A stretch of DNA of 58,420 nt. Origin: Psychrobacillus sp040274765 (GTDB lineage: Bacteria; Bacillota; Bacilli; Bacillales_A; Planococcaceae). Positions 43,709 to 51,982 of this stretch are shown in pieces. Position 1 is the first letter of the stretch. The number at the start of each line of letters is the position of its first letter. The stretch is taken from NCBI GenBank assembly GCA_040274765.1, contig JBEMAY010000015.1, forward strand, positions 1 to 58,420, written 5' to 3'. Below the pieces are notes generated by a model that was given only the letters and a program-made list of their open reading frames with translations, ran no database searches and was not told where the DNA came from. The position numbers and the translations under genes were made by a program.

Positions 43709-43811
43709 GGACTTCATCCTTTAGATCAATATTAATAGTTTATTTATGTAAAAATATAACCTTCATATTATAGCTTAAAATCAGCTTCAGTTACAACGTT
43801 TCTCTCTATTT

Positions 43812-44089
43812 CTAACGTAATCCTTCCAAAATTCCTTCTAATTCACCTATAAACCTGATATCTTTTTTATAAGCATTTCCTGCTTCTTCGTTTATGGTTT
43901 CTTCAAAGCCTAATGTTTTCATATTTTTGGGAATATCTAATCTCCTAGGATGGTTTCTTTCTTTGCTAAAAGGAATACATTTTTGAAAATCATTGAAAAG
44001 TTTTGTGGAAATTCAAAGGTCTCTTCCGAAAGTCTTTTTATCATATTGCCATTTTCACTTCTTAGTCCTCTATGTGTCTTATTAGACAT
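43812..44089 (-). pseudogene. Probable frameshifted gene remnant, ~90 residues
   Basis: From ATG 44089 the frame reads MSNKTHRGLRSENGNMIK then RLSEETFE and soon degrades. A shift near TTTGAATTTCC continues in another frame as KLFNDFQKCIPFSKERNHPR, RLDIPKNMKTLGFEET and ends GELEGILEGLR with a stop at 43812. Total length (278 bases) is not a multiple of three. No family recognised and no ribosome site seen. Could also be chance; the protein-like composition of both halves favours a remnant. Confidence 0.4.
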
Positions 44090-44134
44090 GTTTAACGCAT
44101 CTTAATGCTTCTATTCAATCGGTACATCTTTTTT

Positions 44135-44167
44135 AAAAAATGAGCTAGGAGATGTCTCCAAGCTCAT
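44135..44167 (-). terminator. Terminator downstream of the MEDS gene region
   Basis: ATGAGCTTGGAGA and TCTCCTAGCTCAT pair with two mismatched T, then TTTTTTAAAA on the minus strand. It closes the stretch that begins at the MEDS gene. Confidence 0.75.
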
Positions 44168-44182
44168 TTCTCATAAAGTTAT

Positions 44183-44348
44183 TTATATAAAGTAAGATAA
44201 AATTGGAAACAAAATAAGTAATATGATTAAACTTTGAAACAAAGTTAAAAAAAGATCTTTTTTCCAAATGTTATTTCGCGTATATCGATTGTTGAGTTTT
44301 TGGAAAATAAGCAAATAAAACTTATTAAGAATTAAATAATATTTTCAT
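44183..44348 (-). pseudogene. Possible broken small membrane protein gene
   Basis: GAGGGGG lies ten bases before ATG 44348, but that frame stops after MKILFNS. One base out of frame the sequence continues LNKFYLLIFQKLNNRYTRNN, then LFLTLFQSLIILLILFPILS and a stop at 44183, i.e. a hydrophobic tail. The length (166) is one more than a multiple of three, as expected of a one-base insertion. Followed by a terminator. Low confidence. Confidence 0.3.
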
Positions 44349-44495
44349 AAAGCAATAGCCCCCTCTTTATGAAATAATTCTAGGTGAATACATAGCTAAA
44401 TAGCTAAAAATAATCTAATAAACCTTTTCTAAAAGTTAAAAGCTTACTCCCTAGAAACAAAGCGTGAAATTTCATTTTATTTGGTTCTGCTCATT

Positions 44496-45071
44496 TCATT
44501 TTTGATATTCTTCCGAAGTAAAGAAATGATCTTCCCAAAGAACATATGGGTGGGTTTCCAACAAAATGTTTTTAAGGTAATCTGGCATCCTTATTCCTGA
44601 GTAAGCACAAATTAATGAAAACTCCACTTGATTAACAGCTTGATCCACAATTTTCTCGAAGTCTCTAATTAGATATAACGGCTCTTCCATAGAAGCCCAT
44701 TCAACATGTGCCCATGAACGGAAATGGACATCGTTTTCCACATAAGGCTTAATCATTTTGTTAAAGTAATCTGCGATTGCCGGAGGGTGATAACTACCAC
44801 TTGAATAATAAAAGGATAAGCTGTTTACAAAATGTACAAACTTCATTTGAGCTTTCGGTACTCTCGAGCTTAATTCTTTTTGGATGAGAGGATAAAGTCT
44901 ATCATTTTCAACAAGAATAGTGTATTCTCCTGCCTTAATGCCATTTTCAATAAAACTCACTACTTGCTCCAAGTAACTTTCCATTTGAAAATAAGAATAA
45001 AGGACATGAACTTTCTTTTGATACTCTATTAAATCGTCTATTTTGTTCTTCAAGACATCACTCCTTATCAA
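44496..45071 (-). CDS. MEDS-domain (DcmR-type sensory) protein
   Basis: 191 residues forming one MEDS domain: HVLYSYFQMESYLEQVVSFI, FIENGIKAGEYTILVENDRL, and near the end CAYSGIRMPDYLKNILLETH with the conserved THP. MEDS domains occur in DcmR and in stress or sporulation kinases and resemble RecA/KaiC-like folds that sense small molecules. Stand-alone here, with no output domain. Partner unknown; the remnant genes downstream may once have been part of the unit. Confidence 0.8.
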   Translation of the reverse strand: MIRSDVLKNKIDDLIEYQKKVHVLYSYFQMESYLEQVVSFIENGIKAGEYTILVENDRLYPLIQKELSSRVPKAQMKFVHFVNSLSFYYSSGSYHPPAIADYFNKMIKPYVENDVHFRSWAHVEWASMEEPLYLIRDFEKIVDQAVNQVEFSLICAYSGIRMPDYLKNILLETHPYVLWEDHFFTSEEYQK

Positions 45072-45215
45072 GCTTTTCTATAATTATAGAGAAGTCCCCT
45101 TAAATAATAAACAATTTTTCCCAATTAAAATCCTTAATTCTTTAAGATAGAGAAACTTTTTGAATTTATAAACTTTAAAAGAAATATTAGTTAGGGGTGG
45201 ATACGGCCACTATAC

Positions 45216-45262
45216 AGAAAAAGGCTTCAGAAATTTTACGATTGTAAAATTTCTGAAGCCTT
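45216..45262. terminator. Strong terminator closing the speE-speB operon
   Basis: A perfect 17-bp stem, GGCTTCAGAAATTTTAC with GTAAAATTTCTGAAGCC, 4-base loop; TTTTT on the minus side and TTTAATTT on the plus side. It lies past the tandem speB tail copies, so those are in the 3' untranslated part of the speB mRNA. Confidence 0.88.
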
Positions 45263-45339
45263 TAATTTCCCAAGATGGGTTCTGTTAAATACTGAATGTT
45301 ACTGAGATTCTCAGGAAGTATGCAGATTATTAATGACTA

Positions 45340-45862
45340 CTTTCTACTTTATCCAACCTAAGATCATTTCTCTCAGCAACTTCGATGCAGTGTTGGCTGT
45401 TGTGCTTCCGCCTCACTTCGTTCAGCTCCGCAGAACATTAGAGACTGCTTTCTATTTAACCCATCCTAGTAGCATTTCGCGTAGTAACTTCGACGCTGTA
45501 TTTGCGGTTTGCTCCTGCGCACTGCTCGTCGCAGACCCATAATGACTGCTTTCTACTTTATCCAGCCTAAGATCATTTCTCTTAGCAACTTCGATGCAGT
45601 GTTTGCGGTTGTGCTTCCGCTTCACTTTGTTCAGCTCCGCAGAACACTAGAGACTGCGTTCTATTTAACCCATCCTAGTAGCATTTCTCTTAGTAGCTTC
45701 GATGCAGTATTGGCTGTTGTGCTTCCGCCTCACTTCGTTCAGCTCCGCAGTAACATTTAGTATCTATTTTCTATTTTAATTTTGCTACTAAAATTAGATA
45801 AATTTCTACCATGTGCTCTCTGTTTGCTCCTGCGCACTGCTCGTCGCAGTAACAACTAGAGT
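45340..45862 (-). repeat. Four tandem vestigial copies of the 3' end of speB
   Basis: Read on the minus strand, each unit encodes TANTASKLLREM(L/I)LGW(V/I)K plus a TAG stop, matching the true SpeB C-terminus TANTASKLIREMLLGWVK. Units start (plus-strand left edges) at about 45342, 45450, 45551 and 45659. Units 1 and 3 (MILGWIK) and 2 and 4 (MLLGWVK) are alike, a 209-bp higher-order period. Linkers are of two GC-rich kinds: GTGCTTCCGCCTCACTTCG.. and TGCTCCTGCGCACTGCTCG... A lone linker of the second kind lies at ~45820-45846. Confidence 0.9.
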
Positions 45863-45869
45863 CTGCTTT

Positions 45870-46742
45870 CTACTTAACCCATCCCAATAGCATTTCGCGT
45901 ATGAGCTTCGACGCAGTATTGGCTGTTTGCTCCGATTGGTCGTAGATTGGGGCTACTTCTACTAGGTCGAAGCCTACTACGTTGACGCCGGAGTTTGCGA
46001 TTGCGTGGATGGAGGCTAGTAGTTCGCGGCTTGTGATTCCTCCGCAGTCTACTGTTCCTGTTCCTGGTGCATGCGCTGGGTCCAGGACGTCAATATCAAT
46101 TGTTACATACACCGGACGCCCCTCAAGGGTTGGAAGTACTTCTTTTAATGGCTCTAGCACTTCAAATTTAGCAATTTGCATACCATTTTCTTTAGCCCAA
46201 TCGAACTCTTCCTTCATCCCGGAACGAATTCCAAAAGAATAGACATTTTTTGGACCTATATGTTCTGCAATTTTACGGATTGGAGTGGAATGAGATAATG
46301 GCTCTCCCTCGTACTCCACACGTAAGTCTGTGTGTGCATCCATGTGAATGATCGCCAAGTTATCGTACTTCTCTGATACAGCCTTCATCACCGGCCAAGA
46401 GACTAAATGCTCTCCACCCATGCCGACTGGAATTTTTCCGTCTTGCAATAACTGACGAATGAATTCTTCAATTAAGACAAGACTTTTACCAGCGTTTCCA
46501 AATGGAAGAGGGATATCTCCTGCATCAAAATAGTTTACATCATCTAGTTCTCTATCAAGATATGGAGAATATTCCTCTAGACCAATAGATACTTCACGAA
46601 TACGCTGGGGACCAAAACGTGATCCTGGACGATAGCTTACTGTCCAGTCCATCGGCATTCCATAAATAACTGCCTGTGCATCTTCGTAATTTTGCTTACT
46701 TTTAATAAATACATTACCTGAGTATGCTTCATCAAATCGCAT
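45870..46742 (-). CDS. speB: Agmatinase
   Basis: 290 residues from MRFDEAYSGNVFIKS; AGGAG nine bases upstream of this ATG, while a TTG six codons earlier overlaps it. Removes urea from agmatine to yield putrescine. Ureohydrolase Mn-binding motifs: GMGGEHLVSWP, IHMDAHTDLRVEYEG and VTIDIDVLDPAHAPGTGT. Four bases after speE, so one operon. The last 18 codons are repeated four times downstream. Confidence 0.96.
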   Translation of the reverse strand: MRFDEAYSGNVFIKSKQNYEDAQAVIYGMPMDWTVSYRPGSRFGPQRIREVSIGLEEYSPYLDRELDDVNYFDAGDIPLPFGNAGKSLVLIEEFIRQLLQDGKIPVGMGGEHLVSWPVMKAVSEKYDNLAIIHMDAHTDLRVEYEGEPLSHSTPIRKIAEHIGPKNVYSFGIRSGMKEEFDWAKENGMQIAKFEVLEPLKEVLPTLEGRPVYVTIDIDVLDPAHAPGTGTVDCGGITSRELLASIHAIANSGVNVVGFDLVEVAPIYDQSEQTANTASKLIREMLLGWVK

Positions 46743-46746
46743 GGGC

Positions 46747-47580
46747 TTACTCTCCTGCAAGGTCTTTCACAAATTTAGGTAAAACAAACGCCGCTTTGTG
46801 AAGCTCTTTCGTGTAATATTTCGTGTCTATATCGAAGAATTGCTCATCTGGAACTTGTAGCGGATCATATTTTTTAGATCCAATTGTAAAGCACCATAAA
46901 CCGCTTGGATATGTTGGGATGTTAGCCAAATACATATTTGTAATTGGGAAAATTTCCTTCACATCTTTTTGGACTTGGCGGATCAAGTCTGCCTTAAACC
47001 AAGGGTTGTCCGATTGCGCTACAAATAAGCCGTCTTCTTTTAACGCTTTAGAGATTCCAGCATAAAATCCCTTCGTAAATAGATTTACTGCAGGTCCTAC
47101 TGGCTCTGTTGAATCTACCATAATGACATCGTACTCATTTTCAGATTCCGCAATATGCATGAATCCGTCGCCAACCTGTACGTCCACTCTTGGATTATCT
47201 AATTCACAAGCAATCTCTGGTAAATATTTTTTTGAGTACTCAATTACTTTTCCATCTATATCAACTAATGTCGCTTTTTTAACCTTCGGATGCTTCATAA
47301 TCTCACGAATTACTCCACCGTCTCCCCCGCCAACTACTAAGACGTTTTCTGGGTTAGGATGCGTGAATAAAGGAACGTGTGCAACCATTTCATGATAAAC
47401 AAACTCGTCCTTTTGGGAAGTCATAACCATGCCGTCTAAAAATAGCATGTTCCCCCATTCCTCTGTTTCAGCCATTTCCAACAGTTGAAAATCCGTTTGC
47501 TCTGTATGAAGTGTGCGTTTCACCTTCATTGTGATGCCAAAATTCTCGGTTTGCTTTTCTGTAAACCAAAATCCAGCCAT
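46747..47580 (-). CDS. speE: Spermidine synthase
   Basis: 277 residues, full length. Transfers aminopropyl from decarboxylated SAM to putrescine. N-terminal beta domain (MAGFWFTEKQTENFGITMKV), then the Rossmann domain with VLVVGGGDGGVIREI, LVDIDGKVIEYSKKY and YDVIMVDSTEPVGPA holding the catalytic Asp. GGAAGGAG lies before the ATG. Divergent from pbpG, as in B. subtilis. Confidence 0.96.
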   Translation of the reverse strand: MAGFWFTEKQTENFGITMKVKRTLHTEQTDFQLLEMAETEEWGNMLFLDGMVMTSQKDEFVYHEMVAHVPLFTHPNPENVLVVGGGDGGVIREIMKHPKVKKATLVDIDGKVIEYSKKYLPEIACELDNPRVDVQVGDGFMHIAESENEYDVIMVDSTEPVGPAVNLFTKGFYAGISKALKEDGLFVAQSDNPWFKADLIRQVQKDVKEIFPITNMYLANIPTYPSGLWCFTIGSKKYDPLQVPDEQFFDIDTKYYTKELHKAAFVLPKFVKDLAGE

Positions 47581-47685
47581 TTATCTATCTCCTTCCAATT
47601 TATAATTCTTTTACTTTATCAAAAAAGTAAATACAAAGAAAGTATAGTTGTTTTTGGCAAAAGTGCAATAGTTTTTTAATTCTCG

Positions 47686-47715
47686 GTTTAATTTGTTTCT
47701 ATAGTTCTCATACTG
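47686..47715 (+). promoter_or_regulatory. Possible forespore (sigma-F/sigma-G) promoter of pbpG
   Basis: GTTTAA (47686-47691), 17 bases, CATACTG (47709-47715). The -10 is close to the sigma-G CATAnTA box. B. subtilis pbpG is expressed in the forespore, which supports the assignment. Confidence 0.4.
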
Positions 47716-47747
47716 TTAAAAACACAGATGAGAACGGGGTTGATTTT

Positions 47748-49826
47748 TTGAAGCGCGCGCAATATAAAAAGAAGACTACTCGAAATAAAAGATTAAAAAG
47801 AGTTCTACTAATCGGAATAGCTGCTAGCTGTGCATTTTTAAGTGCAATAGTCACTCTTCGAATATATGCGCAAATAGTTGGCGCACCGATTATTCAGGTA
47901 CCCATATCCTCTGTATATTTAGACAATCAAGGTAACGTTATAGGAGATCGCTTCAGTGAACAACGTAGATATTGGATATCACTCGATGAAATGTCACCTT
48001 TCATCCCCCAAGCAACTATTTCTGTGGAGGATCAGGAATTTTACGAGCATAATGGTTTTGATTATTCTCGGATTGCTTCTGCTCTCTTGAAGGATGTAAA
48101 GGCAGGCAAAAAAGTGGAAGGTGCCAGTACGATTACGCAGCAATATGCGCGTAATGTGTTTTTAACCCACGATAAAACATGGACACGAAAAATAAATGAA
48201 GCATTATATGCTTATCGCCTAGAAATCTTTTATGAAAAGGATGAGCTTCTAGAAGGTTATTTGAACACTGTATACTTTGGACATGGTATGTACGGAGTAG
48301 AGGCAGCTAGCCAATATTATTTTGGCAAGAGTGCCAAGGCTTTAACCTTAGGAGAATCAGCACTTCTTATGGGAATTCCAAAAGGACCCACCCATTACTC
48401 ACCATTAGTTAATGAAGAAAAGGCGGTAAACCGTCAAAAGCTAATATTGCAGTTAATGAATAACCAACAATTCATCACAGCAGAACAAAAGGAACGTGCT
48501 AACCTTGAGCATCTAGCTCTAAAAACTGAAGAATCAAGATTAGCTAAAAAAACGGCACCTTATTTCTTAGAAGAAGTTTGGAAGGAAGCATCGAAAATAG
48601 TGGAGAGTAAAGGACGCCGCATTGATGAAGGCGGATGGACGATTACTACTACATTAAACAAACAGCATCAGCAGGTTGCAGAAGAGACGATTGAAAAATG
48701 GATGCCTAAAGGTGAGCTACAGATTGGGTTCGTGAGTATGGAGCCAAAAACAGGATATATAACAGCTCTGGTTGGAGGACGAAGCTTTACTGAAAGTCCC
48801 TTTAACCGAGTTACACAAGCAAAGAGACAAACCGGTTCAACCATTAAGCCTTTGCTGTTCGCAGCCGCTCTAGAAAACGGTTTTTCTCCTCTTACTTACT
48901 TAAAAAGTGAAAGAACCATCTTCACCTATGATAATGGGCGTAGAGAATACGAGCCTAAAAACGTAAATGGAGAGTTTGCTAATCATCCAATTTCCATGGC
49001 GCAGGCCTTAGCAATCTCTGACAATATATATGCTGTGAAAACTTTGGAGCATATAGGCTATAAACCTTTCGAACAGCTAGTGGACCGCTTTAACATCAAT
49101 ATGAAAGTCGATCAAACACCAGCAACCGCCTTAGGTACACCGGAGGCTTCCTTACTAGACATGACGAAGGCTTATAATACGATATCCGATAAAGGAATCC
49201 AAATGAAGCCAACGTATATTACGAAAATCTCAGACAATGAGGGAAAAGTTATTTATGACATTAGTAAGGAGAAGCGAAAAGGAAAGAAAGTGCTGTTAGA
49301 AGAAGATGCTTTCTTATTGTCACATTTAATGACCGGAACTTTTGATCCAACATTCAATGATTACTCTCCTGCCACTGGTATTAGTATACGTGCAAAACAA
49401 ACACGGCCTTACGCAGCAAAATCGGGAACAACGAATACGGACCAATACTTAATCGGTTTTTCTCCACAGCTGACAGCTGGCGTTTGGAATGGCTATGACC
49501 AAGGTAAGGCAGTAAGTGATGCTGAAGCGAAGCAAGTAACGAAACAAGTATGGATTGAATTTATGGAAAAAGTACATCGTGGACTACCCGAGGAGCCATT
49601 TATTGCTCCAGCAGGTGTCAAAGGAGTCATTGTAGATATTGAAACAGGAGGACTTGCAACCTCAGATTGTGAAAAGCAACGTCTTGTTTACCTGAAGGAA
49701 AAGGATGTTCCTACTAAACTGTGTACCGACCCACGACTGAAACAACACACGTTTGAGGATTTATCTGAACAGCAAAAAGAAGAAGAGTCCTGGTCCATCT
49801 TCCCCTTCAACTTCTTTGGGAACTAA
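47748..49826 (+). CDS. pbpG: Class A penicillin-binding protein (PbpG / PBP2d type)
   Basis: 692 residues, TTG start (47748) after ACGGGGT. Basic N-terminus, one membrane anchor (VLLIGIAASCAFLSAIVTL). Glycosyltransferase domain: catalytic Glu94 in SVEDQEFYEHNGFD, GASTITQQ, and ALLMGIPKGPTHYSP. Transpeptidase: STIK in TGSTIKPLLF, SDN in AISDNIYAVKT, KSGT in AAKSGTTNTDQY. Polymerises and cross-links peptidoglycan; PbpG acts in spore germ-cell wall synthesis. Same length and place as the B. subtilis gene. Confidence 0.95.
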   Translation: MKRAQYKKKTTRNKRLKRVLLIGIAASCAFLSAIVTLRIYAQIVGAPIIQVPISSVYLDNQGNVIGDRFSEQRRYWISLDEMSPFIPQATISVEDQEFYEHNGFDYSRIASALLKDVKAGKKVEGASTITQQYARNVFLTHDKTWTRKINEALYAYRLEIFYEKDELLEGYLNTVYFGHGMYGVEAASQYYFGKSAKALTLGESALLMGIPKGPTHYSPLVNEEKAVNRQKLILQLMNNQQFITAEQKERANLEHLALKTEESRLAKKTAPYFLEEVWKEASKIVESKGRRIDEGGWTITTTLNKQHQQVAEETIEKWMPKGELQIGFVSMEPKTGYITALVGGRSFTESPFNRVTQAKRQTGSTIKPLLFAAALENGFSPLTYLKSERTIFTYDNGRREYEPKNVNGEFANHPISMAQALAISDNIYAVKTLEHIGYKPFEQLVDRFNINMKVDQTPATALGTPEASLLDMTKAYNTISDKGIQMKPTYITKISDNEGKVIYDISKEKRKGKKVLLEEDAFLLSHLMTGTFDPTFNDYSPATGISIRAKQTRPYAAKSGTTNTDQYLIGFSPQLTAGVWNGYDQGKAVSDAEAKQVTKQVWIEFMEKVHRGLPEEPFIAPAGVKGVIVDIETGGLATSDCEKQRLVYLKEKDVPTKLCTDPRLKQHTFEDLSEQQKEEESWSIFPFNFFGN

Positions 49827-49879
49827 GCATTTAAAACAGTTAAAAGGCTGGGGCAAGACTCTCTTCAAAATAAAATGGA

Positions 49880-49978
49880 GTTGTTTTGCGTTACGGCTTA
49901 TCGCTTACGCGCGTGGTAGTGATGTCTTATTTATGTCACTCATCCCAAAGGAGTCGCCGCCTGGCGCTACAATCAAGA
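49880..49978. repeat. Partial dispersed GC-rich element
   Basis: GCTTATCGCTTACGCGCG and GGAGTCGCCGCCTGGCGCT match the right two-thirds of the element at 38425; the GGCGGACGC end is missing (GTTTTGCGTTACGGCTTA instead). It follows pbpG. The 840-bp gap to the ywhD gene holds this element, another inverted one, two terminators and no gene. Confidence 0.75.
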
Positions 49979-50040
49979 TTATAAAATATTCTTGTTTTAA
50001 TTGGTAAATCGCTATTTAACTCTTTAATAATTTTAAAACA

Positions 50041-50080
50041 ATTGAGCTAGGGAGAATAACCTCTAGCTCAATTTCTTTTT
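50041..50080 (+). terminator. Terminator downstream of pbpG
   Basis: TTGAGCTAGGG..CCTCTAGCTCAA stem, followed by TTTCTTTTTT. About 215 bases beyond the pbpG stop, with a repeat element in between. Confidence 0.75.
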
Positions 50081-50217
50081 TCATTTTTACCGAAGGACTA
50101 GTTATTAAGTCACTATTCATTTAAATCTATTAATTTACTTGCCTCATTAATTACCCTTTGATAATACTCCGTCTTCATTTAACTCTTTAAAGCAGTTGAT
50201 ATCTTGTAAAAAAATTC

Positions 50218-50358
50218 TCTATTGTAGTTGTTTGGAGAGGAGGCGGCGACTCCTGGGGGAATAGCGCGAGCTGAAAGCCCCGCAGGAGCAAGGCGACGAG
50301 GAGATTGAAGCCGTGCCCCCGGAAAGCGTCCGCCGTAACGGAAAACAACTACATTTGA
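50218..50358. repeat. Dispersed GC-rich element, inverted orientation
   Basis: Starts GTTGTTTGGAGAGGAGGCGG, contains GGCGGCGACTCCTGGGGG and ends GGAAAGCGTCCGCCG, i.e. the reverse of the other copies. The outer GTAGTTGTTTG pairs with AAACAACTAC, so a 6-10 bp flank also forms an inverted repeat around the element. Confidence 0.8.
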
Positions 50359-50425
50359 GGTCTTTTAATTTCCCCTGATTTTCCATAAGAATAACAGCAT
50401 TTATGAAATTTAGTTTAAAATTTAA

Positions 50426-50465
50426 AAGGCTTTTCATCTCTCTAAAGAGACGAAAAGCCTTTTCT
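50426..50465. terminator. Bidirectional terminator
   Basis: AAAAGGCTTTTC (50426-50437) pairs with GAAAAGCCTTTT (50454-50465), with inner CTCT/AGAG. Lies 200 bases downstream of the ywhD-type gene. Confidence 0.8.
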
Positions 50466-50665
50466 TAGTATAATTTCTGTTTAAGGTAGGAAATGTTTTG
50501 GATTGGGTTTCACAAACCTCCCAGCCCATCACATACTCATATAACTAAGTGTCCTAGCATTACTGTGAAGTAAGCTTTAAGTAAATTGTACTTTCTTTTT
50601 TCAATTAATTCAACCGTCTAATCGGACTATGTTGTAATTAATTCAGTCAAAGAGTTATTTTAATA

Positions 50666-51181
50666 TCATACCTCTAAATCTTGATGAAGTTTTTGATCGC
50701 TCTTTTCCCACATTTCAGGATTATGCGATTGTAAAAATTCCTTCAAAATTCCCTTTGAACGATCATCCATAAAATCAACTAAAATTTGACGCTTCATTGA
50801 CTTATCCATTCGATTTACATGGTCCGCCAATATCTTGTAGCCACGTCGCTTCTCTCGATTTACTACCATTTCACAAGCAGCCACGCCAGCATAGTAAGGA
50901 CCTTCCTGTTTATAATCGATTGTTACCCATACTAGCCAATACGGCTTACCACCAGCAGAATCCTCTCGATTGGTCGTAAATTTAATACCTCTTTCCGTAT
51001 CACTTCTTGCATGCATTGCACCAATTTCAACTTTGGCAGTGCCTTCTTCTATATCAATAATGACTGGAGAAACGTTCTCAAGTGAAAGAGAGCCGATTCC
51101 AAATCCCTTATGGCCATCAGTTGGATCGTTTTTAATAATAGTAAAGCCTACTTTTTGTTTCGGTTTTTCTTCATTTGTCAT
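50666..51181 (-). CDS. ywhD: YwhD family protein
   Basis: 171 residues, soluble, function unknown. Matches the YwhD family over its length: VGFTIIKNDPTDGHKGFGIG, VSPVIIDIEEGTAKVEIGAM, YWLVWVTIDYKQEGPYYAGV and RQILVDFMDDRSKGIL. Conserved Bacillales gene between pbpG and the tautomerase gene. Divergent from the latter, 67 bases apart, so both promoters share this short gap. Confidence 0.9.
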   Translation of the reverse strand: MTNEEKPKQKVGFTIIKNDPTDGHKGFGIGSLSLENVSPVIIDIEEGTAKVEIGAMHARSDTERGIKFTTNREDSAGGKPYWLVWVTIDYKQEGPYYAGVAACEMVVNREKRRGYKILADHVNRMDKSMKRQILVDFMDDRSKGILKEFLQSHNPEMWEKSDQKLHQDLEV

Positions 51182-51248
51182 GCGTATGCTCCTTTTCTTC
51201 TGTTATGATGTTAAGTATACTGATTATTTCTATAAAGGAGGTAACAAA

Positions 51249-51434
51249 ATGCCATATGTAACAGTGAAAATGTTAGAAGGCCGTTCAGATGAACAAAAAA
51301 GAGAGCTAGTGGAAAAGGTTACTGCAGTCGTTGCAGAAACGACTAAGGCTCCGGTTGAGAATGTAGTTGTATTTATCGAAGAAATGCCTAAAAACCACTA
51401 TGCAGTAGCTGGAACACTTCTTAGCGATAAATAA
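51249..51434 (+). CDS. ywhB: 4-oxalocrotonate tautomerase family protein (YwhB)
   Basis: 61 residues, MPYVTVKMLEGRSDEQKREL and so on. Pro at position 2 becomes the N-terminal catalytic base after Met removal, and Arg at position 12 is retained. Small hexameric enzymes of this family tautomerise 2-hydroxymuconate-like acids; the physiological substrate is unknown. Strong AAAGGAGG seven bases before ATG. A larger frame running in from 50970 is not real. Confidence 0.93.
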   Translation: MPYVTVKMLEGRSDEQKRELVEKVTAVVAETTKAPVENVVVFIEEMPKNHYAVAGTLLSDK

Positions 51435-51453
51435 TGTTTTATCAAAGCTATTC

Positions 51454-51969
51454 CTAGTGAATAGCTTTTTCATTCATCAAGTTCACCACAAACGAAAATG
51501 CCTCCTCTATTTCATCATCGCTATAATTCAACTTTCCTTTTACTACACGTACTTTTTCAATTTGTTCTTCCTTTGGAAAGTTCTCGAAGTAGAGTAATGT
51601 AGATACTAGCTCTAAAAACCGTGAGCTCTTTTCCTTCATCTGCTTGATGCAGGAATTCAATGCAGCGCTAGGTTCCTCAATCTGTGCCATTTGAGTAAAA
51701 TGCTCGCCAGCATCGGTCATTTGGTATTTATATTGTACGTAAGAACCTTTATCCTGCCGGTCCTCCTGCAAAAAACCCATATTACAAAGCTCCTCTATAC
51801 GCAAGGTTAGCTCTTCAGAGTATGGACCATATATATGAAAATCATATTTCTCTTTATATGGAAATTGTAGTTTCTTTGCGATATAGACCATTTTTTGTAG
51901 CTTTTTTCTTCCCGTGATCCCGTCTGCTGCTCCGATAAATTGTACAATTTTTGCATGTTCCTCTAACAA
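51454..51969 (-). CDS. ywgA: YwgA family protein
   Basis: 171 residues. VQFIGAADGITGRKKLQKMV and FHIYGPYSEELTLRIEELCN resemble the winged-helix-like regulator layout of YwgA, a conserved Bacillales family without known function; a helical C-terminal part follows. Lies 13 bases after the HD-domain gene and is probably co-transcribed with it. Convergent with ywhB; the 19-base gap leaves no room for a separate terminator. Confidence 0.88.
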   Translation of the reverse strand: MLEEHAKIVQFIGAADGITGRKKLQKMVYIAKKLQFPYKEKYDFHIYGPYSEELTLRIEELCNMGFLQEDRQDKGSYVQYKYQMTDAGEHFTQMAQIEEPSAALNSCIKQMKEKSSRFLELVSTLLYFENFPKEEQIEKVRVVKGKLNYSDDEIEEAFSFVVNLMNEKAIH

Positions 51970-51982
51970 TACAAACCCACCT

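Noticed and set aside
45333..45760. Two plus-strand frames of 69 and 83 residues with internal repeats
   Set aside because: They are the antisense of the tandem speB tail copies, whose coding sense is on the minus strand.
50219..50437. Minus-strand 72-residue frame
   Set aside because: Covers the inverted GC-rich repeat and the adjacent terminator; no family and no ribosome site.
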